Origin: Thalassia testudinum | Lineage: Eukaryota > Streptophyta > Magnoliopsida > Alismatales > Hydrocharitaceae | Reading direction: 5' to 3' | Length of the DNA stretch: 64,000 nucleotides | Assembly (NCBI GenBank): GCA_037157565.1 | Contig: JAZHRO010000014.1 | Coordinates: 105,555,501 to 105,619,500, forward strand | Notes under the pieces: model-generated | Databases searched by the model: none | Told to the model about the DNA's origin: nothing | Seen by the model: the letters and a program-made list of their open reading frames with translations, nothing else | Part shown: piece after piece, positions 8,904-21,705 of the stretch | Layout of the letters: each line of letters opens with the position of its first letter | Position numbering within the stretch: position 1 is the stretch's first letter | Program-made: the position numbers and the translations under genes

Positions 8904-11516
8904 CTCAACCCCAATATGCATGAGGTTGTCAAAAAGGAGATTCGGAAATGGCTGGATGAAAGAATTATCTATCCCATTTCAGATAGTAAATGGGTCAGTC
9001 CAATGCATGTGGTGCCCAAAATGGCAGGAATTACTGTGGAAGAAAATGACCAGGGAGTGTTGGTGACCAGTAGACCCTCAACTGGCTGGAGGGTCTGCAT
9101 TGATTATCGCTGTTTGAACATGGCTACCCAGAAAGACCATTTTCCCTTACCATTTATTGATTAAATTTTGGAAAAACTGGTGGTGAACAATTAATTCTGT
9201 TTCCTTGATGGGTACTCTGGGTATAATCAGATAGACATTTTCCCTGACGATCAGGAGCGTACCACCTTCACAAATTCATGTGACACATTTACATTTCGTC
9301 GAATGCCATTCGGGTTATGTAATGCTCCTGCCAGATTCCAACGATGTATGATGGCTATCTTTTCTAACATGATCAATGAGTTTGCAGAGATCTTCATGGA
9401 TGATTTCTCTATTTACGGCTCATCGTTTGACCTATGCTTCTCATACCTTGATAAAGTCTTAACCCGTTGTGATGAGGCAAAGCTAGTGCTTAGTTGGGAG
9501 AAGAGCCACTTTATGGTCCAACAAGGCATTGTTTTGGGGCATGTAGTCTCTAAGCGAGGATTAGAGGTGGATACAACCAAAATTGATTCCATCTCCAAAC
9601 TTCCATCGCCCACCAATGTTCGTCAAGTTAGATCTTTTCTTGGCCATGCTGGATTCTATAGGCGCTTCATTAAGGATTTTAGTAAAATCTCTAAGCCACT
9701 CTACGACCTGTTAGCGAAGGATGTTTCCTTCGATTTTGATGACAGAGGTGGCAAGGCTTTCCAGGTCATGAAGAAAGCCCTTATTATCGTGCCAATTCTC
9801 TAGGCACCAAATGGGGCCCTCCCATTTGAGCTGATGTGAGATGCTTCTGATTTTGTAGTGGGAGCGGTCTTAGGTCAAAGGGTTGATGGCGAACCTCATG
9901 TTTTGCATTATGCTAGCAAGACCCTTATGGATCCTTAGCAAAACTACACTGTCACTAAAAGGGAACTTCTTGCTATAGTATTTGCTTTGGAAAAGTTTTA
10001 GTCTTATTTATTGGGATCCAAGGTTGTGGTGTTCACTGATCATTCTACTTTAAAGCACCTTCTTGGGAAGGACACCAAACCTTGTTTGATTTGTTGGATT
10101 CTGCTACTCCAGGAGTTTGACCTGGAAATAAAAGATAAGAAAGGAGTTGAGAATGTGGTAGTAGATCATCTGTCCAGGATCCCTATTGGGGCATCAACCC
10201 TTGCTGGCGATATCCAAGAGACTTTTCTTGATGAGTCTCTAATGACTGTGGAGGTCAAAACTCCTTGGTTCGTTGACATAGTGAACTATCTGGTCACAAG
10301 CATTACCCCTAGTACTTGGGACAAGCAGAAGCGAGACAGGTTTCTTGACGACGCTAAATTTTATCACTGGGAGGAACATGAGCTTTTTAGAATAGACCCT
10401 GACCAGTTATTCCGCCGTGGTGTCCCTAATGAGGAACAAAGGAGTGTTCTGATTTTCTGCCATGACCTCCACTGTGGAGAGCATTTTAGTGGGAAAAAGA
10501 CTTCCCGTAAGGTTCTTCAGTCTGGCTTTTGGTGGCTCACATTATTCAGAGATGCAAATACATATATGGGCACATGTCTACATTGCAAGCAGACGGGAAC
10601 CATTGGAAAAAGGGGTGAGATGCCCTAGCAACCTATTCTCCCTGTTGAGAACTTTGATATTTGGGGCATCAACATCATGGGTCCCTTTCCTATGTCCTTC
10701 GTATATGAGTACATCCTTGTGGTTGTGGACTATGTATCGAAATGGATAGAAGCCATACCCATGTGGACCAATGACCATTTCGTGGTCTTGGATTTTGTTA
10801 GGGCTAATATCATTTCTTGATACGGGTGCCCAAAGACTATCATAAGTGATGGAGGACCTCACTTTAAGAATGTGCACTTCACAAGACTACTCCAAAATTT
10901 GAGAGTCAACCACATGATAGTCACACCTTACCATCCCCAAACGAGTGGACAAGTTGAAGTGTCTAATAGGGAGATTAAACAAATTCTAGAAAAAATGGTT
11001 AGGCCCGACCGTAAGGATTGGTCAAAAAAATTAATTGATACTCTTTGGGCTTAAAGAATAGCGTATAAGACTCCTTTGGGCATGTCTCCTTTCCGTCTTG
11101 TCTACGGAAAAGCATGTCACCTTCTCGTTGAAATCCAACACAAAGCTTACTGCACTGTTAAAAATGTTAACTTAAATCTGGATAACGCAGGTAAGGCACA
11201 CATGCAAGAGTTAAGTGAGCTTGAGGAGCTTCGCAATGAAGCCTACGAAACCTCATAAGCTTACAAACAACATACAAAGGTCTTCCATGATAAGCACATC
11301 GTTAGAAAAACCTTTGAGCCCAACCAATGGGTCTGGCTTTTCAATTCCAGACTTAAACTATTTCCTGGAAAGCTCAAGTCTCACTAGGATGGGTTGTATA
11401 TTGTTATCAATGCCTTCCCTCATGGAGCAGTTGAAATTCGGAACCCTACTTCATGTGTGAGCTTTAAGGTAAATGGTCATCGACTTAAACCATATGTTAC
11501 TCTTTCAGATGGCTAG
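8904..11516 (+). pseudogene. pol: Athila-like pol of element G: RT, RNase H, integrase (3' part)
   Basis: A single reading frame with no frameshift but about a dozen stops, for example TAA at 9162, TAG at 9801, TAG at 10626, TGA near 10818 and TAA at 11052. The RT begins mid-domain (NPNMHEVVKKEI) because A1 is inserted at 8903/8904; gag, protease and the RT start are outside the window. [10 protein letters not shown] is the usual Athila-clade RT signature. FMDDFS (9393-9404) keeps both catalytic aspartates. RNase H words FTDHST and DHLSRI follow. The integrase zinc region is seen around 10460-10600, and the core as [16 protein letters not shown] and GQVEVSNRE. The first catalytic Asp of the DDE triad is Asn (codon 10671-10673). 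A stop at 11514 matches the expected pol end. Confidence 0.9.
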
Positions 11517-12751
11517 GTTTTGGATGCACTTCGGCTTGAGGAGCCTTAGCTCCTCCCACTCTCCTCCTCAGGTGATATTCTTCTATGTCTTTACTTTTCC
11601 AATGAGGACATTGTCAATCTTAGGCATGGGGGGTTATAACCTGAGGATGTTTTTAGCATTTATAAATATTTGCATGCATTTAGAATAGGTGCATTAGTTT
11701 TTTCTTTTAAAAATCTCTTTTATTTTCTTGTGCTCAATTGGTTAGTCCCTAGCAGAAGATTTTTAACAAGGAGGTGTCATTAAAGATTTTCTTCTTAAAT
11801 TATTTCTAAGTTTAGAATCCAGTACAATTACTTCACTTGCACGTAGACTAGGTAATGGATCTTTGCAGAAAACCAATAAGCATTTTTTGTCTATTGAATC
11901 CTTGGACAGTTTGAAGGGAGTCAGTCATATTATGTTCTATTAGATCTACCTAATATTTGTGAGGAGAAAGTAGAGAGACTACTACTGTGCTAAGTCTAGT
12001 GCAAGGACTCTTAAGTTATGGATAATTAGATAATGATACCTCAGGGTTAGGCATAGTTTTCGCTCTCTGTTCCTGTGTGCAAACATTGCGTGAATTCTTG
12101 AGAGTCACCAAATAAGGCAGATACATAGAGATTGAGTCCTAATAAAACTATGACTATGGTGGATGGTTATGACCATCCTTCATAGAGTCCTCGGTTGAAG
12201 GAGGGTAGTAATGTTAAAGGTCAGAAATACGCTTGCCCTATCCATTCCTTCCCAGTGCCGAGAGTAGCACTTCTATCAAATAAGCCACATAATATCCTTT
12301 TGATCATCATTTTCCCCAATAATGCCTCATGAATAAAAGTTGCATCATTTTGTGTTGATAGTTAGAAAAAAAAAGAAAAAAAAAGAGAAGGGAAAAGGAA
12401 AAGAAAAAAAAAACTTTAAAAAGATATAAAAAATAAGAAAAAAAAAGAAGAAAAAAATAAAAAAGGTTCAAGTTTATAGTTTTATCTTCGTGTCATTTTT
12501 CATCATGTGTCGATATTTTTGAGGCAATAAAAACATCCATTGCGATTCACCAAATATGACCCATACCTACTTTTCAGAATTTCTGATCGCCCGAATATTG
12601 GCTGAGGACCTCTAACTTAGTTGTAGGGTTATTAGGAATTTAATTGAACTGTGAATGCCATGAGAGGCCACCAAACATTGAGTTCATTTACAAAATCTGG
12701 TAAGATATGTGATCTCAGAAAAGAAAGAAGAAAGAGAAAAAGAAAAGAAAG
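11517..12751 (+). other. 3' non-coding region and polypurine tract of G
   Basis: It starts with the post-pol motif AATGAGGACATTG plus GGCATGGGGGG (near 11600-11635). Long A/G tracts follow (12366-12460 and 12716-12751). The last one abuts the LTR start and is the probable polypurine tract. The GGGACTAGCAA...GGCATGGGG form used by A1, H and J is absent here, and so are the TATGGCTGGCAAGTT repeats. This marks a different sublineage. No ORF. Confidence 0.55.
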
Positions 12752-14925
12752 TGATTGCGCAGCAATCATAGGTCTTAATTGACCTAGATTAAGTTAGAAC
12801 TTAGCATAAGTTAGGGAAATTCATGCACGCATAAGCATTATCTGCATCTTTACTACTTTACTTTAGCTATGCATAAAATAATGTTATAATGTGCTGATTA
12901 AGTATATTATGTCGATTGCAGGCAATAAGCAGATCTGGAGCTGGATCTGGAGCAGGATCTGAAGTTGGATTTGAAATAATGGGAGTTGTAGCAGAGTTGG
13001 AGCAGAAGGCCTAGTTTAGATGTAGGAATAATAATGTAAGGGGGTTAAAGGTTTTCTATTCTATTAAGTAGAAATAAAGCAGTAAAATGTGAAGAGCTTA
13101 GGTCCATCCTAGCCCTAGGATAGCCTAGAGACCTCCCCAAGCCTTAGCCACCCTTAGATTTGGTCACAACACCCTAGGAAGCCCTAAAACCCTAGTTCCA
13201 ACCCTTATTTTGAAGTCTAGATAAGTTATAGGACGTCCAGGACCCTTAGCCATCTCCCGCACACTTCAAACCCACTTCTGCAGTGTTATTGGATGCCTAG
13301 ACACTTTGTCAGATGTCCAATTTCTGCAGAATACCCAAAACAGAACCTGAAATCCTTCCTGACTCTGATTGGACATCTAGACAACAAGTCTAGACTTCTG
13401 ATTTTTGAGTATAAGATGTCTGATACTGCTCTCCAATTCCTGTTTTGAGATTTAAGCCTTGATCTTGGATCTCTAGGTCCCTAAACCCAATTCCAACCCC
13501 ATAGGAACCTAAATTAAGGTGCCCTAACCCTAGTACATCACCTCTAGACCTCCATAAAGACCTAATTAGGTCCTCACTAAACCTAATTGACTTGGATCTT
13601 AGTCAATTCCATCAGCCTATTCAATTGGACTCATTGAGTCCAATTGAGTCCTGATCTCAGCACACACTGTCCAATTGGACTCAGTGAGAGTCCAATTGAC
13701 CTAGGCCTAAATTAATTGAGTTTTTTTACTCTCAATTAAGTTTACACACACCTAATTAAGCTTGTATTAAGTTTAATTGCACTTTACCTTAGTGAATTAG
13801 GGTTTATAACCCTAATTTGAGACATACCTTGACCTAAACCCACTAGAACCTAACCTAATCAACCTAGCCACCTAAGTTTCGACCCACACACACCCACACA
13901 CACCATCCACATGAAAATACCTAGCCTAGAGTTCTCTAGAACTCTCTACCATGCGTGGTTGCCTTGGTTGCCAAAAATAGCAACCAAGAGCCATTCAATT
14001 TTTAGATCCACATTTGGTGGATCTAAAAACCATCATCCACCCTCTCTCTCTCACTCTCCCATGAGCTCCCACCATAGGCCTCTCTAGAGAATTCCATAAT
14101 TCTCTAGAGAGCTTCCCTTAGGTCTATAAAAAGACCCAATGGGTGGCCATTTGCACCCATTCACTTCCTTGGCATCCATTCCACTTAGGCTAGCCACTTC
14201 CATCTCCACTCCACCTCCACGAGTAGAGCACCACCATGGAGGCCACCATCTCCACGCCAGGAAGATGGATCAGCTCCCCAACCTCTCTGCAAGGGCTAGC
14301 CTAAGCTCCACTAGCCGCCCCTCCTTCTCTCAGCCACTCAAAGGCCATCGGAGACCACCTCCGAATGCCCTTCCTTCTGCTAGATTAGTAGCTTAGCTTT
14401 TCATATATTTACTGCTTTTGTTTACTGCTTAGTAGTATAGTCTTACTTCTCCCCCAATGATGCATGCGAAATCCTCCCATCGATTCTTGTATGCAATCAT
14501 TTTCTGGTAGCTAGGTTTAATTTTTAAGCATTCATGTATAAGCTTTCATCTAGATTTCCTTGTGCAACAACTCTCCAATGATGAATGAAATTGCATTATA
14601 TATATATCTCTTATGTGTTTGAAATCACCACGAGCTGAATGACTATCATATTTGCGTGATTCAAGTTGCCTATCTTAATTGTCTATCCATTCTGCAACTA
14701 AGCATGTCGTACTTAAATATGTAATAATCACGAACTGACATGCGATTTTAAATAAAGTAGAGCTGGATAAGATCGATTTCAAAAGGAAAAGCAACGCCTC
14801 CCAGAGATGAACGACCGGGACTCAAAGTTTCGTTATTTTTACAAAACAATATCTTTGTTGGATCATATTTCGCAATTATACTACGACGCTTTTATCAAAA
14901 ATGCGAGCTACGATTTCTCCCAACA
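12752..14925 (+). repeat. 3' LTR of element G
   Basis: About 2,174 bases, from the palindrome TGATTGCGCAGCAATCA (12752-12768) to CTCCCAACA (14925). The start is chosen because it follows a purine tract and has the hairpin start seen in the B LTRs. The end is chosen because H-type 3' sequence begins next; GAGAG (14926-14930) is the expected target duplication. It holds a TATA box at 14123 and, near its end, TACTACGACG, a phrase close to the ends of C and B LTRs as well. The ORF at 14139-14396 is low-complexity and not credible. Confidence 0.65.
14123..14133 (+). promoter_or_regulatory. TATA box of the G 3' LTR
   Basis: TCTATAAAAAG, about 1,370 bases into the LTR, followed by a C-rich leader. 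Assigned by motif. Confidence 0.5.
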
Positions 14926-15361
14926 GAGAGTGAGTAAGCGCAAAGGAATGTAAAGAGAGCACAGTTTTTAGCCTCTCTCTAGGGTGACTTGTTTGATAGT
15001 CTAAAGATTTAGAGTCTGTAGTAGTAGACTACATGTAGCACCAGATGAGTGTGAGCCACCAAATATAAATCCAATTGACTCAGTGTCTCCTACCTAAGCC
15101 AAAATGTCGGGGTCAAATATTAGATCATTTCCTGCTTTATCCTCGAGGGAAGTAGTTTCCTATCCTGATAATATTACTAAGGGCTAAGTACGAACTTTAG
15201 ATGTAAGTTTGCTTTTCATTTGGATCTGTTACCTAGGCTACTATCACTTCACATTTTTCTGGATCTCTAAATCTTTGGAATCAGAAAAGCAAAAATCTTT
15301 GGTCGCTTCCATCATCTTTCACTTTTGCGAGGGACTAGCAAAACTTAGGCATGGGGTCATT
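14926..15361 (+). other. 3' non-coding end and polypurine tract of element H
   Basis: No ORF. It ends GAGGGACTAGCAAAACTTAGG then CATGGGGTCATT (15327-15361), the same layout that precedes the A1 and J 3' LTRs. The rest of H lies to the left, beyond G and outside the window. Confidence 0.65.
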
Positions 15362-16957
15362 TGATAAGTCCACTTTAGTGGACCATTATTTGGCCTAAGT
15401 ACTCTTTAATTAGTTGTTCTTAGTTGTTAATTGATTAGGAGTTAAATGGGAATTCACCTTAGTCTGTGTATAAACTTATACACCAATTTTACATTTAATA
15501 ATATATGATATGATAAGATAATCATTTGCTGGATGTAGGCTAGGTGCAAGAAACATCAAGGCATTATTTAGACATCCAAAGTCATTCTATAAGACGTCCT
15601 GAGCCTAGTTTGGACGTCTGAGAACCTCCATCATGGACTCACTGCTATCCACACTTTTTAAGACATCTGGAGTGTTGATCGAATGTCTGATGAAGAATGA
15701 CCAGAGCTTATCTTTTCGTTCCAACCACTCACGATCTTCGTTGAGTGGTTAGAGAAGTTTGCAGCTGAAGAAAAAAAGATGGAGAAGGTTTTAAAAAATG
15801 ATGCCTGGCCATCCCCAGAGATCATCTTCTCCCTTATCTGCTCCACCTTGGAGGTAGCGCACACCATGGTAGAAGCAAACACTATGGCCTAAAGCATACC
15901 TCCATCTTCGCTCATCCTCCCTCTCACCGGTAGCATGGTGACATCGTGCGGCCATAACACCACCATAACCCAACAACAACCCACCATCGCCATCATCACA
16001 CCCTCTCGCTGTGCCACAGCCATAGCCTTGTGCATGCTCGCGTGCCCCCTGGCCATCGCGCCCTTGAGCGTGCCTTCATGCGTGTGCACACTCACGCCAC
16101 CATCCTTGTGTGCACGCAACGCCACCTTTGCGCATGCAAGTAGCAAGCCAGCTTCATCTTCTTCTCTAGTAGAGAAGAACCCAACATTGACACTGCCCCT
16201 CTCCACGCAACCGTCACCACAACCATCCGTTAGATGTGCCATTGACTTCTCCGCACTCTCCTCAACACCACGACCTCAACCACACCTTCGGTTGCATCAA
16301 CTGACCATTCAACAGCCGGCTGGGAACCTCACCACCGACGACTTCCATAACTCCGATAGACAAGCTTCGGCCATTTCCATCAATGCCACGACCACCATTG
16401 TGAAGCTCTCCACATGCTTGACCTCCTCGGAGCTTCTTACAGCCAACCATTCCCAATTTCTCGCATGCCATCAAACGAAAGAAATCCTCTATTTTGGGTC
16501 TAATTAGAATTTACATTCAATGCAATTGCCGGGTTTTCATTTTTGATTTTTTTATTATTATGTTGAAGTGAAATTGCAATGGTGCACTTACGCTTTCTTA
16601 TATTAGCTTGACTCATGTATGTGCATCATTTTACATTGGATTTGGATTCAGATTTGCACAATTCTTTGAGAGCACGCGTGCAATTGGAAATTACATGAGA
16701 TGGCACTACTGATCACATAGTTATTGATGAAAAATTATGCATATAACCTTACATTCTCAAGTTATTGTGTATCTTCTTTTCATCACATTTCGCATTAGAT
16801 TTGAGCACGAATCTCACATTCGATTAGACGAATACAAGGACAAAACATTTGTGAATTTGTTGATATGTTCCTCCTTGTGGATACGACATCCTAATCATTG
16901 TGGTTAGATTTAATGAATTTTTGATACGAGATTTCCACCAGATAAAATACATCAACA
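15362..16957 (+). repeat. 3' LTR of element H
   Basis: 1,596 bases from TGATAAGTCC to CATCAACA. Just inside the start is a perfect hairpin GTCCAC-TTTA-GTGGAC (15368-15383). ACACA (16958-16962) is the candidate target duplication, after which C-type LTR sequence begins. A long open frame (15935-16507) is Ser/Thr/Pro-rich with no domain, and I do not annotate it as a gene. Confidence 0.65.
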
Positions 16958-16962
16958 ACACA

Positions 16963-17501
16963 TCTTTTTATTGTAATCATCTTAATTAAGAGTAAAATCT
17001 CATAGTCAGTGCGCGCTTGCGTTTGCTTCTGCTTCCTCGCCAACGTCTATGCCTCACCTTCGAGGCTTTAGATAGATTTAGTTATTTTTTTTCTAGTAGA
17101 AATCTAGTCTAGTTGTATTTTTCTAGTAGAAATCTTTCATGTATTACAACTTTTGAGATTTAAATAAAGGTTCTACTTGTTTTATGCCCTACTTTCCTTC
17201 AAGTATTCATATCACTTCTAGTTGCTAGTTCTAGTTGCTACTTGCTTTTAGTTCTAGTTATTTCTGCTTTCATTTTAGTTTTTTTAGTTCAACTTGATTT
17301 TATATTCATCATCTATTTTCTTACTCCTTAGAACTTAGGAAAGTGACCTAGTCCATTAGCCTTCCTATGAATGACTCGGATTTCAAGTTTTGAAATTGTA
17401 ATCTCCTATTTATGAGTTGGACTTCAACAATTATTTAAAAGTATCTGCACGCTTGTACTACGATGAATGCATATTTCATGCATGTCCTTATGGGTAGATC
17501 A
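16963..17501 (+). repeat. 5' LTR of element C (3' part)
   Basis: Bases from about 17025 to 17501 align well with 39500-40001: the CTTCGAGGCTTTAG block, CTAGTAGAAATC repeats, TTACTCCTTAGAACTTAGG and the terminal GTAGATCA. The upstream part is cut by H. A primer site follows at once, which identifies this as the 5' LTR. Confidence 0.8.
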
Positions 17502-17506
17502 CTTTT

Positions 17507-17524
17507 TGGCACCATTGCTGTGGT
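17507..17524 (+). promoter_or_regulatory. Primer-binding site, tRNA-Asp type (C)
   Basis: TGGCACCATTGCTGTGGT lies 5 bases after the LTR end. It is a degraded tRNA-Asp complement, with transitions plus one G-to-T change. Confidence 0.7.
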
Positions 17525-19085
17525 GGCACGATGATTATTTTCACTTTCACCTTTTCTTTTCCATTGCATTAGGTCTAACTTGCCTCTATCTATTGTTACT
17601 TTGTGTGTAGGGAACGTGAATTTGCATAGGATTGATTCACAAAGTGACTATGGAGAAAAGAGCAGGTGAAGAACACTAGGTAGGTTTTCTTTATCTTAGG
17701 ATTAGGCATGTTTTTCTTGAACCCTAGAATTAATTGCATATAGATTAATTAGTTGCATAAAAGAATTTATCTCCTGAGATATGTGCCAAAAAGATCTTAT
17801 CCTTTAAATCAGAATTCAAATTTGATTTAAACTCATATTTCAAAAATATACTCTGAATATTTGGTGTGTCGAAAAATTCTAAAACTTTTACTAATTAATC
17901 TTCATTAAGTCAACAACAAACCTGCTAATTTTCATGCAAAAATTCATTGTATATTTTTCTATAAAATTCTTTTTTTGTTGGTGAGTATTTTTGAAAACAA
18001 ATTTCAAAAAATTCATCTTCCTGGATTTTTGCTGAGTTTTATATAACTTCAAGTTGGATGAAATTTGTTGCAATGTTTTGCTGATTAAGTCTTGTTTCAT
18101 GGCTAAAATTGGAATTTTTTTTGAAATTCGCACTATATCCATTTCTGGAAGATACTAGAAAGGGGTTTGATCCGCCTGATTTGCCATCCTAATTTGATAA
18201 ATCTTATTAAAATATTTTTAGACCCCTAAAAATTCTAAAAAGGTATTTTGTGTGTGCCTAATTAAGTGGTGGTTGGGAAGCCATAGTTATTTTGTTTGGG
18301 CCGCACCACTTGATCCTAATTAAAACTGACTCATCTAGAAGTTGCATGCATAGGGTGCCACATTAAGGTTGCTAGATTCACTTGATTTTCTGAAAGGAAA
18401 AGGCAAAGGTCACCTGTTTGCAAAACAACTATCTGTCCACACAAAACATGTTTGAAAAGACCTTGCCATTGGATTCCTATCACTTGAACCCTAAAAGACT
18501 GGAATAATCTTGTTTATGAGCCCTTGCTTGGCATGCACACACTTTTAAACTGATTTAATTGGGCACCCACCCCCCTCACGCACATCATGTAATCCTGTGT
18601 ACTCTAAAACCCAAGAACTAATCAATTTGATAGATGTGACAATTGGGTTGGATATTCTTTCTAAATTAAGGTAGACTTAGTTGATTTATTATGAGGCCTT
18701 GTCTATTTGGACCAAATGTGACAAGAAAGGTCGATATGGTAACCGTATTAATCCTTAGTGGTGTCCCGCCATGCGAGGCGTCCTAGAGGGTCCCACCCTT
18801 CTGGTCAGCCAAATAATTAAAGGGTCAGATAAGTTAACCAGGTCTAGTGATATGTGGATTAGGTCCAATAGGTGCAACAATTTAAGAGCTAGCTTTGATT
18901 GCTTGATTGTGTACGCACTTTCTCTCTCCTATTCTCTTTGCACCTCTGAAATTCTTTCAAGTGTATTCACGTAACTAGATCACAAAATTCACACTTGGTG
19001 GCACCTCTGGAAAGAGAACCAAGGTAGGAGATTGTTTATTGGTGAGTCTAGTTCTACATCTGACTTGGATTCTAACCTTGATTTA
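17525..19085 (+). other. 5' untranslated region of element C
   Basis: Non-coding leader with the stem-loop at 18264-18311. It is followed by ACTGACTCATCTAGAAGTTGCATG, a block shared with J (55543-55565). A pyrimidine-rich stretch with CAAGTGTATTC precedes gag, as in E and J. Short open frames at 17891 (minus) and 18771 look incidental. Confidence 0.6.
18264..18311 (+). promoter_or_regulatory. Conserved 5'-UTR stem-loop (C copy)
   Basis: AAGTGGTG (18264-18271) pairs with CACCACTT (18304-18311) around a 32-base loop. The loop contains GCCA and ends TTGGGCCG, as in J. See the copies in A1, E and J. Confidence 0.6.
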
Positions 19086-20163
19086 ATGACTGACCATGCC
19101 AAACAAAATTGACCTCCAAATCAGATGGATCAACAAGCTCAAATCCAAAACCTCCAACATCAATTAAATCAATTTCAATAGAATCATCAGACCCAAATGC
19201 AGGAGCTGCTTGAGATTCTTCAAATCCAAAATCCGTAGGCTAGACCCTTGAGGGAATTTTACAACCCTTCCCTATATAGACATGAACCTTATGTTAGGGT
19301 CCCACCTGTTGATGCACATTTTGAGATTAAGCACTTTACCATACAACTCCTACCTCACTTCCGGGGCAACAATGCTGAAGATCCTTTTCAATTCTTAGAA
19401 GAGTTCACAGCCATTAGTAAGACTATTAGAATCCCAAATTTGGATGATGATGTGCTGAAGGTGAAACTCTTCCCTTTTGCCCTAAACGAAAAAGCTTTCC
19501 ATTGGTACCAAAATATAGGGAGACCCATCACCACATGGGGGAAGCTAAGAAGCGCCTTCCTAAAGAAGCTTTTCCTGATAGGAAAAACCAACGCACCTAG
19601 AAGAGCTATTACCACTTTTTCGCATCAACCAAGAGAACCATTACATGAAGCTTGGGAGAGATTCATGGATATAATTAGAAATGGCCACATCATGAGGTTC
19701 CTAGATGGCAATTGGTGCAAATATTCTATCATGGGCTAAAATGAGGAGCCTAGTGGATACATATTGTGGAGGCAACCTTATGAGTAAAGACGAAAATAGT
19801 GCTTTTGAATTATTTGAGAATGTGAGCGAGAATTCCCTAAATAATGCCTCCATGGAAACTTATGGAAGATCCATGCAATCGAGGAGTGGAATTTATGAAG
19901 TACAAGAGAATACAAATAATGTGAATATGAACCTGATCTGTGAAAAATTGGATAAGGTTGATGTTGTGTCAAAAAGGCTGGATGAACTAATGAGCTAGAA
20001 TAGGAAGGGGGAAACCCTCCTATCACCTGCTATCCAAACTCCCTTAGGGAGGGAGTATGTGAACAACCTGCACATGGCTCAGAATACAAGCCATTTGAGA
20101 TAGGACCCTTCTAATGGGATCTAAACATAGACCTTTGATCCCTGCTATCCTAATTCTACACTG
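19086..20163 (+). pseudogene. gag: Athila-like gag of element C, truncated by element E
   Basis: The nucleocapsid-precursor gene of an LTR retrotransposon. A Gln-rich N-terminus (NQMDQQAQIQNL) leads to LREFYNPS (19248 on). The Retrotrans_gag core follows: EDPFQFLEEF, VKLFPFALNEKAFHWY, ITTWGKLRSAFLKK, and a TNAPRRAI/HEAWERF segment. Near 19690-19740 the frame shifts, and CGGNLMSKDENSAFELFENVSENSLNNAS continues in another frame to about 19998. In-frame stops are also present at 19110, near 19180 and before 19248. No CCHC knuckle is seen. Coding sequence stops where E's LTR begins (20169), with GTATC (20164-20168) as the expected target duplication. C's protease and pol are not found downstream and are presumed deleted. 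Confidence 0.85.
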
Positions 20164-21004
20164 GTATCTGATAAACACATAATTTATATAATTAACCTTC
20201 CTATTTTCAGTTAGTTCTTAGGTAAACATATCGCATTTAGATTATAAATAATGCATTAGTAGAATTGTAAGCATACTTGATTAATGTAGATGTTAACATG
20301 TAATGTGTACATATTTTAATTATCTTATTTTATGTAGGAATGTACATAGGGGGTTGGATTAGAAAATGGAAGCTCATTTGTCAAAGAGGAGTTACGTTTT
20401 ATGTGAGGAACCAAAAGAACCCAATTTGAGGAAGAGAGGGAGTGTTCTTACAATATCTCTATACCAACTAAGTTCTTCTCTCCTCAACACTTAAGTCCCT
20501 TCTTTTCTTAAATTAACTCCCAATGATAGTGGACTCGTCTACAAATTTCATATATGTGCATCATTCCACCTCAAATATCTCCTCTCTTATTCCCACGGCT
20601 AATGCAATCCAGCAACTCATAGGCCTCTCATCAATCTCTCATTCTCTCTTTTTCTCCATGTAGCTCGTATCTCTCTCTTGCCTTTCCATTTACGTAATTG
20701 CCCCATGCATGAAATTTGAAAACTCCCCCTTGCGCTCCACCATGCTCGGGTAGCACCATTCCCACTCCCCCATTGCATCCTCCAGCTTGAACACAACATC
20801 CTCCTCGCGAGCTCCATACTCACGATTTCAATGCTTGCCACCACCTCGACGTCGCCATTCCCGCACTCATCTCTCGCAACAGTCCCCACATCCCTCACCC
20901 TTGTCATGCACTCCCTTACGATCGCAACAACCTCTCCTCTACCATGGCCTTCTCCCTCACCACTCTCCACGCTCGTGACGTAGCCTCACGAGCTCCTCCC
21001 AACC

Positions 21005-21014
21005 GGTATAAAAT
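21005..21014 (+). promoter_or_regulatory. TATA box of the E 5' LTR
   Basis: GGTATAAAAT, about 190 bases before the A2 insertion. Any transcript would now run into A2. Confidence 0.5.
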
Positions 21015-21705
21015 CCCACTTATGCACGGATGGAGGGGGCATGATCTCTATTTTGAGATCTCCATCTCGACTCCACTCCCTTGCTCCTCCTCTTTCTCTC
21101 TCCTCAGTGCTTTCTCCATCTTCGATCCTCCTCCTCATGACATCGACGAGCTTCATCTCCTCCTTTGGCCCTCTCTCCTCCATCTCTGGTGACCACCTGA
21201 TAGATACATAATTATTCGTGATAAAATTCCTATTTATACATGTTCCTAGGCTCGTAGAAGCATCCAACATTATAAGTATTACATAACATGCATCATCATG
21301 CATTTAGAATAGATTGTTTAATTTGTACATTAATTTTCACATTTTAATGGCTAGGGGACATGGAGACATATTTCTAGGCTTCAGATTGTAGATTTAACTA
21401 TACAGATGTGGTTAGGGTGATGATCAGAGTCCAATGCCTCCAAATTCACCTCGATTGGACTTCTGTAGCATTTGCTAGAAGCCACAGAAGATCAATAGCC
21501 ATGGGGCAGGATGACGTAAATCCGGACATCAAAATAAGAATCTAATCTTATGGATGGATTCGAGTTGACGATCATAACCCAATGGCATGGAAATCGACCT
21601 GATCCAACATCTGTAGCGTCGCCTACAAAGAGAAGAAAATGGACAGTCCAGATGACACCACATGGTACCATCTAGATCACCCAAATTGCCCAATGCAAGC
21701 CTGAC

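Noticed and set aside
12361..12460. A-rich tract as a LINE or SINE tail
   Set aside because: No target duplication or LINE/SINE sequence beside it. Similar A/G tracts are a normal part of Athila 3' regions here.
15935..16507. 190-residue open frame in the H LTR
   Set aside because: Ser/Thr/Pro/His-rich with no domain, lies wholly inside an LTR, and an antisense open frame overlaps it. It reflects C-rich composition.
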